Shown one piece after another: positions 1 through 7,420 of a stretch of DNA of 64,000 nucleotides. The position numbers and the translations under genes were made by a program. Origin of the DNA: Ruegeria marina. Its GTDB lineage: Bacteria > Pseudomonadota > Alphaproteobacteria > Rhodobacterales > Rhodobacteraceae. Every line of letters begins with the position of its first letter. Position 1 is the first letter of the stretch. Where the stretch lies: assembly GCF_900101475.1 (NCBI RefSeq), contig NZ_FMZV01000002.1, positions 248,001 through 312,000 on the forward strand. Reading direction: 5' to 3'. The notes beneath the pieces were generated by a model, which saw only the letters and a program-made list of their open reading frames with translations, did no database searches and was not told the DNA's origin.

Positions 1-2355
1 CTTGTCACCGATCTTTTTATCAAGCAGCCCTGCCCGTTCCATACTAACGAACAACTCTTTAGCCATCACGACTTCGCCGAACAGAACCTCTCCGGTGTCC
101 TCGTTGACCTTAAGCTTCAATCCCCCCAGAGCATCCAGCAGGTGCTGCGACCAAGCGGCCACCGACATTTCGATGAACTCCTTCTTGGTTTCAGTGAGGG
201 GGGCGTGTTCACCGGGTTCGACGAAGGTATAGCCTTCGGCCTCGTAACTGTTTTCCAACCACCAACGGAGGTTTCTCAAACCTACACCCCCGTCACGGAA
301 AGCCAGAACGTCGCGTAGCATGTTGCGCGGTAGGGTCTGTTCTCGACAATGGACAACGAGCCATCGACGGTCGTCACCGGTCAAAGCCAAAGCGCCAACC
401 TTGTTCGTAGCACCCGCCAGCGAAGCCGCGTTATCGGTCTCGAATTGAGCACCGTACTTCTCGTTGATCTGTATCTTTTCCTCGGTGATGATCGTCTTAA
501 GCTTATCTACTGCCTTGTAGTTGTCCTCGGCATATATCTCGTGGCAGATCACCAACAGGGCGTTGTGCATCGCACCGTTAAAGTCACTTTCCAGCAGAGC
601 CCTATCGCTAATCTCGGCTACGTAGACACCCCCCAGGAAACTTCGAAGGACACTCAACAGCAGACTCTTGCCAACACCCCCCTTCACTGAAAATAACAGC
701 AAGGCGTACTGCATTTTCTGCTCTGGCTTGGCCAAGACGGTAGCTATCCACCTGATCAGTTCTCGTCGTTCATCGGCATCGGGAACAAGCCAGTAGATGA
801 ACTCAATCAGGACGCCCACATCACCCTGTTGGGGGGTGGGCCTCAGATCCTTGTACTGGTTAAACTTCCAGTCACGACCATCGTCATCGTAGAACGGCCC
901 AACAGACTTTCCGGGGCGGAAAGCTAGGCCGCCCATGGTCTGCAATCGCTGAGCCTTAAGTTTAGGGGCGACTTCTGCCAGATGTGAGAAGTTGCGAACC
1001 GCATCGTTGAGCGTATTTGTGAAGAATACGCGCAGAGGATCAGACTTGCGAACGAACATAGTCTTGTTTCCTGAGACCATGTAACAATCGTCAATGAACC
1101 GGTTAGTCAGGTCAAAGATCGGTCTTCCGTCCCGAAAACCAACCTGATGCGTAACCCAGAACGCTGGCTTCAGGAACGCTTCCAAGTCCTCTCTAGCCCA
1201 TACCAGTTTGCCTTCATGATCTTTGACGTAGTTTGCCTTTGGCATAGGGTCAGCGAAGTCCCAACCTTTAGGAACTTTATCTATCTTCATTGTATCGAAC
1301 ATGAAGACCTCAAGGCGAGTACCGGCCATGCCCTCTGACGCACTGAAAACCGCCCTTAGGCCTTCTTGGTCTGCATCTGGCACAAATACTATTTCTTCCA
1401 CCCCGGCCTTGATGGCTGTATCAGACAGTAACCGCCAATCTACGCGCCGCGCTCCGGGGGCACCGAAACCCCAACCTACGTGGAAGGCGTCAGAACGGCA
1501 AAGGAAGGCGTTTAGCGGCTCCTGTGTGACCATGCCTCGGCGGATATGTTCAACCGCCTTCTCGCCTTCGTGGACGAACAGACGCTTCTTCGCTTTTGAC
1601 GCCCGCAATTCGCCAATGCCATAGATGCGGTGAAAGTCTTCAGGTTCGCCTAGCACCCATTCTCCCCCTTCGTGGGGGGTGAAGGTCATGAAACGCTTTA
1701 CACCGTTTGATCGCCGATATCGCACGCGGATGCACTCGACCAACTTTGCCGGGTACTCGTCGGCTATGATCTCGTCTTCGAAGTCCCAGTACGTATAGAC
1801 GTCCTCAGGGTCTGCATTCGCGATAAGGTCTGGCAACAACTCGAACCCGAGAAGGCTGCGGTTCGGCCTGACACTGAGCAATGGTCCTTTGCCAGCCCCC
1901 TCGATGACGACCTTGGTCGGCTCGGGCGCGCGATATCGCAACGCTTCGGCCTTGAACATCTGGTTCTCGGCCTCGGTCATGGGGTGTTCCATGGAGAACT
2001 CTGTAGGCTTTAACACCCAAGTCAGCCTATCGACTGGGTCAAGTTTCCCGCCTTCTTTGAACGGGCTCTCTTGCCGGAAGTCGGTGCGAAATTCGAGCTC
2101 ACCGACTTCGATGCTGTAGTCTTGGCCGGGCTTGAAAATGACGACCCTATAGTTTCCGCGCCAGTGCCCCCACATCTTGGGGGGTTCATAGGGAATGCCG
2201 TCTTTGGCAGCTATGTATTCAGCTTTGCGTCGTTCGGTCTGCCGTTCTTCGTCGGTCAGTTTTCTGTCGTCCAGCCTGACCCCCAAACGACCGAAGTATT
2301 CCTTGACCGATTTGTAGTCGCGAAGGAGGCGCATTTCTTTATCATTGGCACTCAT
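1..2355 (-). CDS. Phage/satellite-type primase-helicase (Toprim plus SF3 helicase, DUF5906-like), 3' end outside the window
   Basis: An uninterrupted leftward frame of 785 codons runs from ATG 2353-2355 to the window edge without a stop, so the C-terminus is missing. About residue 320 there is a Toprim-like strand with acidic residues (VFVPDADQEG). A Walker A motif (KGGVGKS) lies near residue 560, a hydrophobic strand ending in acidic residues (LLVICHE) near 603, and a sensor-type GATNK followed by TGDDRRW further on. This order (primase/Toprim region, then SF3 D5-like helicase) fits replication proteins of phages, P4-type satellites and plasmids. It should unwind DNA, and perhaps prime it, at the element's own origin. 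It sits downstream of the small leftward genes and probably shares their transcript. Family placement is from motifs only. Confidence 0.85.
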   Translation of the reverse strand, partial: MSANDKEMRLLRDYKSVKEYFGRLGVRLDDRKLTDEERQTERRKAEYIAAKDGIPYEPPKMWGHWRGNYRVVIFKPGQDYSIEVGELEFRTDFRQESPFKEGGKLDPVDRLTWVLKPTEFSMEHPMTEAENQMFKAEALRYRAPEPTKVVIEGAGKGPLLSVRPNRSLLGFELLPDLIANADPEDVYTYWDFEDEIIADEYPAKLVECIRVRYRRSNGVKRFMTFTPHEGGEWVLGEPEDFHRIYGIGELRASKAKKRLFVHEGEKAVEHIRRGMVTQEPLNAFLCRSDAFHVGWGFGAPGARRVDWRLLSDTAIKAGVEEIVFVPDADQEGLRAVFSASEGMAGTRLEVFMFDTMKIDKVPKGWDFADPMPKANYVKDHEGKLVWAREDLEAFLKPAFWVTHQVGFRDGRPIFDLTNRFIDDCYMVSGNKTMFVRKSDPLRVFFTNTLNDAVRNFSHLAEVAPKLKAQRLQTMGGLAFRPGKSVGPFYDDDGRDWKFNQYKDLRPTPQQGDVGVLIEFIYWLVPDADERRELIRWIATVLAKPEQKMQYALLLFSVKGGVGKSLLLSVLRSFLGGVYVAEISDRALLESDFNGAMHNALLVICHEIYAEDNYKAVDKLKTIITEEKIQINEKYGAQFETDNAASLAGATNKVGALALTGDDRRWLVVHCREQTLPRNMLRDVLAFRDGGVGLRNLRWWLENSYEAEGYTFVEPGEHAPLTETKKEFIEMSVAAWSQHLLDALGGLKLKVNEDTGEVLFGEVVMAKELFVSMERAGLLDKKIGDK

Positions 2356-2402
2356 TATCTCTCACTCCCCCTCATTCTTGTTCATGGTTTGTTCTTTACG
2401 AT

Positions 2403-2702
2403 TCATCGTTTCACCCCCGCTGCTCGCATTATTGCATCTGCGAACTGACGCTGAGACCGGGTCATGTCGGCGGTCTGGCTTCGCATTTCCTTGGACTTGT
2501 CTTTGGAGTACTGGACGCCGTTCTTGTCGATGATGGCCTTGTGCAGCACTTCACCGACCTTGCGCATTTCATCGCCCAAGATCGGAGCGAGCAATTCAAA
2601 GTCTTTTGCGGATATGAGTCCTTCTTCTTTCAACAGCGATAGGCCGTCGAAAGCGCCTACACCCAATAGACCTATGATAGCGGTTTTGTATTCTTGAGGC
2701 AT
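2403..2702 (-). CDS. Small hypothetical island protein
   Basis: This 99-residue protein begins MPQEYKTAII. Its first 25 residues are hydrophobic with glycines (IIGLLGVGAFDGLSLL), followed by a charged, probably helical remainder ending AAGVKR. I do not recognise a family. The gene ends about 48 bp before the start of the primase-helicase on the same strand, so the two are probably co-transcribed. Codon and base use are more AT-rich than in the core genes after 6.3 kb, like the rest of the island. The sequence shows no clear signal peptide or catalytic motif. A role in replication or packaging control of the element is possible but unsupported. Confidence 0.65.
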   Translation of the reverse strand: MPQEYKTAIIGLLGVGAFDGLSLLKEEGLISAKDFELLAPILGDEMRKVGEVLHKAIIDKNGVQYSKDKSKEMRSQTADMTRSQRQFADAIMRAAGVKR

Positions 2703-3065
2703 TTCTGCATTCCTTTATTACGCAGAAAAGAAATCCCCGGCCCAGTGCTCGAAAACATTAGCTTTTGTTCGCGATTCAGGCAATAATTGGTTATTCCTGC
2801 TTGTTTCACGAGGGTCCGGCAGACCTGATGACTGTTTCCAGAAGGTTCCCAGTGAAACGCTCGTGATTTATTTCACGGGCGTTTCCATTTGGGGGGTATG
2901 CCGAACTCGAACTTGGGTAGAGATTCCTTTCCATTTCTTGTTTCAGTTTCCATTTGCACATGGCTCCCTAACGCACATTCCACCGGCAGCGACGAATTGT
3001 GCGCAATATTATTATCGCGCAACTTCGCTTCTAAAGCTTATGATTTTGGTTACTGAGATGGGCGG
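2703..3065. other. Gene-free stretch with hairpins, probable promoter region
   Basis: No convincing open frame was seen on either strand. The stretch separates the 99-residue gene from the upstream leftward genes. It holds a strong inverted repeat (listed separately) and near 3000-3024 an AT-rich patch bounded by TGCGC and GCGCA. It probably contains the promoter for the helicase unit and possibly the element's origin; this is inference from position only. Confidence 0.4.
2854..2885. repeat. Strong inverted repeat, 13-bp stem
   Basis: GAAACGCTCGTGA and TCACGGGCGTTTC flank a 6-nt loop (TTTATT); one T-G pair breaks otherwise perfect complementarity. There is no long T tract on either side, so it is not a standard intrinsic terminator. 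It lies in the gap ahead of the leftward helicase unit, where an iteron, operator or replication hairpin would be expected. Confidence 0.6.
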
Positions 3066-3320
3066 CTACTTCATACGCCGCACGCTCTTTAGAGGAACGG
3101 TCCCAGGTGTTATTTCAGCCAATTCGGCAGCCTCAATCTCCCCCCTGATCATGGCTTCAGCGCAGGCGACACAGTAGCGCCTCTTTCCAAGGATCAGCTT
3201 CGATGGGATAGCCCAACGTTCTAACGCACGGGGGGTGACGTCGATCAGTGTAGATGTGAGGTGATTAGCCAAGGACTCCTTGGCTAACCAACGCATATGG
3301 GATGACTCGCATCTCACCAT
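3066..3320 (-). CDS. Small helix-turn-helix protein, AlpA/excisionase-like
   Basis: This is an 84-residue protein. The segment from LANHLTSTL through VTPRALERW to KLILGKRRY is spaced like the winged helix-turn-helix of AlpA/Xis-type regulators, in which a domain choosing a 'test then wing' helix is followed by a basic K-x-G-K-R-x-Y stretch. Such proteins switch excision or late gene expression in satellites such as P4. The ATG is nested in the sequence ATGGTGA, in which TGA stops the upstream 54-codon gene, so translation is probably coupled. A second in-frame ATG (residue 9, MRWL) is an alternative start. The assignment is by pattern and is tentative. Confidence 0.55.
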   Translation of the reverse strand: MVRCESSHMRWLAKESLANHLTSTLIDVTPRALERWAIPSKLILGKRRYCVACAEAMIRGEIEAAELAEITPGTVPLKSVRRMK

Positions 3321-3478
3321 TGGTTGCTTCCAATACGAGCAACTATCTTCATCATCTCCATTTTCTGCTGTTTGGTAGCCTTAGAAACTTCACCCTGTTC
3401 AAGCTTCAGCAACCAGGCATTGAGGCTGTTCATGATCTTCTTAAAGTAAGCGTCAGCCATGAATCTTTTCACGCTCAT
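3314..3478 (-). CDS. Tiny 54-residue basic helical protein
   Basis: Reading from ATG 3476-3478 to TGA 3314-3316 gives a 54-residue protein starting MSVKRFMADAYFK and ending RIGSNQW. It is rich in lysine, methionine and glutamine and is predicted helical by eye. Its stop codon overlaps the next gene's start (ATGGTGA), the usual sign of translational coupling. There is no recognised family. It is the first gene of the leftward island unit and would be missed by a 60-residue cut-off. Confidence 0.55.
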   Translation of the reverse strand: MSVKRFMADAYFKKIMNSLNAWLLKLEQGEVSKATKQQKMEMMKIVARIGSNQW

Positions 3479-3853
3479 AGTACGCACTCCTAGCGTTGGA
3501 CGGACTCAGTCCGTCACGTTTCGATTGGTTTGGATTGGAGTGCGATTAACGTGCCCCGGACTTCCACCGGCTGTGGTCGATCTACGTGTTGGGCGGGTCA
3601 ACGCTTCAGCCTGACCATCTCAGCTTACCCTCGCAGCACACAGCCTGGCACTGATTCCACCCCCGATCAACTGCGTAAATGCGCAACGATTCCACCACGT
3701 GACTCAATAGGGGGTTGACCGTGGAGCCAGCGCGAAACGCGCGATATCGCAAGGTCAGCGCTTGGTGAATCCCATTGATAGCCAACCCTTTGCGGTTGTA
3801 GCGTCAAAACCTTTCAGCCAAGATACGAGAAGACAGAGACTTGGAGCCCAACC
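3479..3853. other. Divergent intergenic region of the island
   Basis: This 375-bp stretch without a supported gene lies between the leftward small genes and the rightward 294-residue gene, so it should hold promoters for both. It contains a near-contiguous palindrome at 3499-3515 (listed separately), a small GCGCG-AAA-CGCGC hairpin at 3730-3742 and a perfect 10-bp palindrome GCGATATCGC at 3741-3750. No tRNA or integrase fragment was seen. Confidence 0.5.
3499..3515. promoter_or_regulatory. Palindrome GACGGACT-C-AGTCCGTC, candidate operator
   Basis: Two perfect 8-bp arms are separated by one base. The site lies 21 bp upstream of the first leftward small gene, inside the divergent promoter region. 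That position and symmetry suit a repressor dimer controlling the element; the repressor itself is not identified in the window. Confidence 0.45.
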
Positions 3854-4738
3854 GTGTCAGATACTCCCCCTGTACGACGCCGCCGTTTTTCGCAGATCTA
3901 TGCGGTGCCGGAAAACCTGTCTGACGACAGCCCACGTATGCGTGGGCGGATTGCCGCTCTCATGCATTCAACGCTGGAAAAACCACATCTTCAAAAAGAT
4001 TGTAGCGGCTTTTTAAAGGCTGAATTAAATCTGAAGTTTAGAACCAACGCAACATATTCGGTTTCATGGGATGAAACTCTGGCAAAAATCGAAAAAAATA
4101 TTTTTCTGGATTCAATTACCGTTGTTTATGAGTTCTTTCATGAGGATAAATACGAATATTTCTCAGAACGCGGGGCCGATAAAAGAGTTAAGGACTATAT
4201 TATTGATGTAAACAGAATATTTGCGGAAGAACACGTTGCTTATTGGATAGATAACGAAGGCGTTGTTCACCCCAAACCAGACGAAGCTTTCCGAAACTCC
4301 TACGAAGACACGATCAAGGGTTTAAACGGAGCAGGCTTTACGGCTGCACGAAAACACATCGCGGACTCTGACGGTTACATTCTGCAAGACCCGCCCAACT
4401 GGTCGAAGGCAATCTACTCTGTCTTCCTTGCCGGTGAAAACATCTTCAAGGTGGTCACAAACGACAGTCAACTTAACGGAAAGAAGCTTGATCAGAGGCT
4501 CAAGCCGTTGATTGAAAAGAAATATGATGATCCGCATACAAGGCGATCGGCATTGAACTTGTATGATGGTTTTAAAGAATGGGTAGATTGCGCTCACAAT
4601 TACCGACACGATCCCGGCGACAAGGAACCCACGCAACCGCCTGAGGACCTCGCTTTGGCTATCATCAACAGCGGCTACGGCTACGTGCGCTGGTTGGCAA
4701 GTTTTGGTGCACCAGAGGCGATAAGTTCAGAGGACTAA
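3854..4738 (+). CDS. Island protein of unknown function, abortive-infection/HEPN-like C-terminus
   Basis: This 294-residue protein probably starts at GTG 3854, with GGAG about 10 nt upstream. The N-terminal 30 residues are basic (PPVRRRRF), the middle is mixed alpha/beta, and the C-terminal quarter contains WVDCAHNYRHDPG followed by a helix in which alanines and hydrophobics alternate. The arrangement of a conserved Y-R-H-D/G element near the C-terminus recalls Abi-type and HEPN-type domains, but the canonical R-x4-H motif is not clearly present. The gene is markedly AT-rich against its neighbours, and its stop is one base before the start of the following membrane-protein gene. It is probably defence or toxin cargo of the island; no function is demonstrated. 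Confidence 0.7.
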   Translation: MSDTPPVRRRRFSQIYAVPENLSDDSPRMRGRIAALMHSTLEKPHLQKDCSGFLKAELNLKFRTNATYSVSWDETLAKIEKNIFLDSITVVYEFFHEDKYEYFSERGADKRVKDYIIDVNRIFAEEHVAYWIDNEGVVHPKPDEAFRNSYEDTIKGLNGAGFTAARKHIADSDGYILQDPPNWSKAIYSVFLAGENIFKVVTNDSQLNGKKLDQRLKPLIEKKYDDPHTRRSALNLYDGFKEWVDCAHNYRHDPGDKEPTQPPEDLALAIINSGYGYVRWLASFGAPEAISSED

Positions 4739-4739
4739 A

Positions 4740-5102
4740 ATGAACTGGAGCAAGGGGTTTTTCCGCGTCTGGCTCGCAATCTCAGTAGTTTGGATTGCAG
4801 TTTCCCTGATCGTCGCAAGACCGGATCAAAGTTTTCACTATTATTCATCGTTTGACGAAATGGCTGACAGGCTGCGCCAAGCACCAAGTGATGCAAACGG
4901 AACGGTGCATTTTTCTGCAAAAAGAACGCTCACACAAGATGAGACCGACGAACTCTTGAACGAATTGGAATCCAGATCGGCGGCCAAACGCTCCGAACTT
5001 TTGTCAAGTTTGTTCGCCGCGTTGGTTCCTCCGTTGGTTTTGTTAGGATTTGGAGTTGCTGTTGCTTGGGTCTTGCGTGGATTCAAAAAATCCAGCAGTT
5101 AG
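4740..5102 (+). CDS. Small two-pass membrane protein paired with the preceding gene
   Basis: This is a 120-residue protein with an N-terminal hydrophobic segment at about residues 10-26, a soluble middle of about 60 residues (extra-membrane, with a charged ELLNELESRS helix), and a second membrane segment at about 90-112, ending in a basic tail GFKKSSS. The ATG is one base after the stop of the upstream gene, so the two form a coupled pair. A cytosolic protein followed by a small membrane protein is a common layout of anti-phage effector systems, but no family is recognised. Confidence 0.65.
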   Translation: MNWSKGFFRVWLAISVVWIAVSLIVARPDQSFHYYSSFDEMADRLRQAPSDANGTVHFSAKRTLTQDETDELLNELESRSAAKRSELLSSLFAALVPPLVLLGFGVAVAWVLRGFKKSSS

Positions 5103-5137
5103 GGCGATTACAAAAGAAAGTTTGCCAACACAAATTT

Positions 5138-5977
5138 TTATTTTTCGCTTGTCTGATTACCTTTAAACGCGGCGATACTTCTAGCCAAATCTTTCTTTCT
5201 ATCCAATTTCTCTTTCTTTAAACGATCCTCCTCCAATATTTCGATAATAGCCCCCCTGCCTATTGCGAAGAACTCCAAACACTTTTGCTCGCTTAATTCA
5301 TGGATGCCAGAACTGAGAATTGAATAAAGTTCGCTGTGCTCCACCAGAAAATCCGGCAAGTGCCCTCTCAGGTGCTTGATCTTATCGCTCATTCGCATTT
5401 TCGCGAACTCCGTTTCATCCCAGCCTTCGTCACCCTTAAATTCTTCAAAGCGACTATATATCAGCCGCTCAAATATTCTACGCAGGTAAACAAACGACCC
5501 AATTCCAACGCCATGAGCCGCTAGCCCTATTGCTTTATGGAGCTCATTTGAATTTTCTTTGCTCAAAACTCCACGATACTTTTTTGATTCATCATTGGCA
5601 ATGTCGGCAAGCGATGGATACATTCCAATTTTCTTGATGATTACATTGGGGGATTCAACTTTTACGACTATGTGAAGTGCAGTGATTTTGTGATAATCTT
5701 CAACAGTACTTCTTGCGCACACGCAAGTGGATTTCCCAATGTGCCCTTCGCTTCCCACAACTTTTAAAATAAAGTTTTCAGAACTAAAACTGTATTCATG
5801 GTTACTGCGAAGCGTAAATGTAGTATTCTTTCCGCATTCACAACAAAATCCATCAAAAATTCTGGTTCCGGATCCAAAAATCGGTCGAATATCCATATTG
5901 TCGCAATTCATCTCGATTTCTTCGTACAATGGAGTTTCGAAGAAATACTCGTAGGGGGTTTCGATAAGTTTGGCCAT
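5138..5977 (-). CDS. Hypothetical protein with putative zinc ribbon and helical C-terminal domain
   Basis: It has 279 residues from ATG 5975-5977 (MAKLIETPYEYFF). The frame is open upstream to 6025, but the added 16 residues (RRGVYCSAARQRR) look non-coding. About residues 40-95 contain FCCECGK and CVCARS, a pair of cysteine clusters that could bind zinc. The C-terminal half is helical, with an AHGVGIGSFVYLRRIFE segment. Proteins with this plan occur in genomic islands, generally without assigned function. It is convergent with the membrane-protein gene and is the last island gene before core genes resume. Base composition is AT-rich like the two genes to its left, suggesting separate acquisition. 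Start choice and function are uncertain. Confidence 0.65.
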   Translation of the reverse strand: MAKLIETPYEYFFETPLYEEIEMNCDNMDIRPIFGSGTRIFDGFCCECGKNTTFTLRSNHEYSFSSENFILKVVGSEGHIGKSTCVCARSTVEDYHKITALHIVVKVESPNVIIKKIGMYPSLADIANDESKKYRGVLSKENSNELHKAIGLAAHGVGIGSFVYLRRIFERLIYSRFEEFKGDEGWDETEFAKMRMSDKIKHLRGHLPDFLVEHSELYSILSSGIHELSEQKCLEFFAIGRGAIIEILEEDRLKKEKLDRKKDLARSIAAFKGNQTSEK

Positions 5978-6324
5978 TTTACACCGTCGTTGTCTTGCCG
6001 CGGAACAGTACACGCCTCTACGCACTTGTCAAAGATGCCTTAGCATGTGCGAAAATAGCAGCCATCGCCGTAGAGTTGAGGCAATAAGGCTCTTACCTAA
6101 ACAGTAGGAGCCTTCTTCATGCGACGAACCGCAACCCAACCCCAAGCAAAACAGTATTGGGGGTGTAGACCGAACTACGTAAGTCTTTTCAGCGGCTTAT
6201 CGGAAAGCGTTTGTACTTCAACCAACCCCCGCCGGAGGCATGTGCGGACCGCGAGGGCCGCACATAGGTGTTGCACCCCGGTTGCGGAGCAGGCAGGGAT
6301 CGGCGGACACAATCGGAGTATGCC
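5978..6324. other. Island-core junction region without a supported gene
   Basis: The 347 bp between the last island gene and gph carry a terminator-like hairpin at 6086-6114. From about 6217 a partial copy of the dispersed CCCCCGCCGGAGGC repeat end appears, marking the return to core-type sequence. The island boundary must fall near 6050-6215. A 69-residue open frame from 6119 has no protein-like character and was left out. No tRNA, tmRNA or direct repeat was recognised here. Confidence 0.5.
6086..6114. terminator. Hairpin AAGGCTC...GAGCCTT, terminator-like
   Basis: AAGGCTCTTAC and GTAGGAGCCTT pair over 11 positions (one T-G pair) around a 7-nt loop, CTAAACA. It is followed by CTTC on the plus strand rather than a full T tract. 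With no plus-strand gene directly upstream, it may be a leftover terminator of the sequence interrupted by the island, or a boundary element. Confidence 0.45.
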
Positions 6325-6981
6325 ATGACCGCAGCCATTGTATTCGATCTGGACGGCACACTGATCGACAGCGCGCCGGACATTGCCGCCGCTGTCAACC
6401 GGATGCTGGCGGCCGAAGGACACGGGCCGCTCGATCTGGCGACGGTGACCTCTTTTGTGGGCAGGGGGCTGCCGAACCTGGTGGCGCAGGTGATCGGCCA
6501 TCTCGGGCTCGACATGGGGCGGCACCCGGAGCTGGCGGCGGCGACGCTGGCCGAATACAACCGCTCGAACTCCAGCCTGACCATGCCCTACCCGGGCGCG
6601 GTCGGGGCGCTGGAACGGCTCAGGGAAGGTGGCGCGGCGCTGGGGATCTGTACCAACAAGCCCGAGGGGCCGGCGCGCCAGGTGCTGGCCGATCTGGGGC
6701 TGTCGCGGTTCTTCGACGTTGTGATCGGCGGCGACAGCCTGCCCACGCGCAAGCCGGACCCTGCCATGCTGCACGCGAGCTTTGCCGCCCTGCCGGACCT
6801 GCCCCGTCTCTACGTGGGTGACAGCGAGGTGGATGCGGAGACGGCCCTCAACGCAGGCGTGCCCTTCCTTCTGTTCACCGAAGGCTACCGCAAACGTGCT
6901 GTCGAAGAACTGCCGCATCGGGCGGCTTTCAACGCCTTTGCCGACTTGCCGGAGCTTGTCGCTCAGGCGCTGGCGATCTGA
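6325..6981 (+). CDS. gph: Phosphoglycolate phosphatase (HAD family)
   Basis: This 218-residue HAD hydrolase dephosphorylates 2-phosphoglycolate arising from Rubisco side activity or DNA repair. HAD motif I is at residues 7-11 (DLDGT), motif II is the T of GICTNK near 110, the conserved lysine is in the TRKPDP segment, and motif IV is GDSEVD. The start was taken at ATG 6325 with GGAG seven bases upstream; the longer frame from 6268 adds residues unlike a protein N-terminus. The 3' end overlaps the convergent thioesterase by 19 bp. Length matches the family. Other HAD sugar phosphatases are possible, but the motif set and cap fit Gph. Confidence 0.88.
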   Translation: MTAAIVFDLDGTLIDSAPDIAAAVNRMLAAEGHGPLDLATVTSFVGRGLPNLVAQVIGHLGLDMGRHPELAAATLAEYNRSNSSLTMPYPGAVGALERLREGGAALGICTNKPEGPARQVLADLGLSRFFDVVIGGDSLPTRKPDPAMLHASFAALPDLPRLYVGDSEVDAETALNAGVPFLLFTEGYRKRAVEELPHRAAFNAFADLPELVAQALAI

Positions 6982-7367
6982 GCCGAGACCCGGTCGCGGA
7001 TCGCCTGGGGCCAGGCCAGAGACCTGCCCAGCCGCGCCACATGCACCAGCGTGGCGGTAGCGCTCAGGCGCAGTTCGTCCCTGCAATGGGCGGTCAGTTC
7101 GTAATCGAGGCTCGCATTGCCGATCCGGGTCGGGGCCAGCCGGAAGGTCAGCACGTCGCCATGCAGCGAAGGCGCGGTAAAGGTGGCCTGAATCTGGGCC
7201 GTGGGGGCGCCGTTTTCCTTGACCAGTTCATGGAATGGCAGGCCCAGATCGGTAGCGAACCAGTCCTCGACCACGTCGTTGATCATCTCGAAATAGCGTG
7301 GGAAGAACACGATGCCGGCCGGATCGCAATGCTTGAAACGAACCTCGATTTCGGTGGTAAAGCTCAT
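6963..7367 (-). CDS. Acyl-CoA thioesterase, 4-hydroxybenzoyl-CoA thioesterase (hot-dog) family
   Basis: This 134-residue single hot-dog protein starts at ATG 7365-7367 behind GAGGGG. The signature V-R-F-x-H-C-D-P-A-G-I-V-F-F-P-R-Y (residues 9-25) carries the catalytic Asp typical of the 4HBT family. It hydrolyses an acyl- or aroyl-CoA; the substrate cannot be read from sequence. It overlaps gph tail to tail and lies 53 bp after the kinase gene in the same leftward direction, so those two may be co-transcribed. The larger frame to 7910 is a shadow of the kinase. Confidence 0.85.
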   Translation of the reverse strand: MSFTTEIEVRFKHCDPAGIVFFPRYFEMINDVVEDWFATDLGLPFHELVKENGAPTAQIQATFTAPSLHGDVLTFRLAPTRIGNASLDYELTAHCRDELRLSATATLVHVARLGRSLAWPQAIRDRVSAQIASA

Positions 7368-7420
7368 CTGTTGCCCCTCGTGTCGCTTGACTGCCTCTGT
7401 GCATGCTGAACGGCCGGGGT

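Noticed and set aside
5978-6324. tRNA at the island edge as integration site
   Set aside because: No T-loop GTTCRA or acceptor-stem pairing was found on either strand.
6119-6328. 69-residue frame in the island junction
   Set aside because: No RBS, odd composition, spans the junction; not protein-like.
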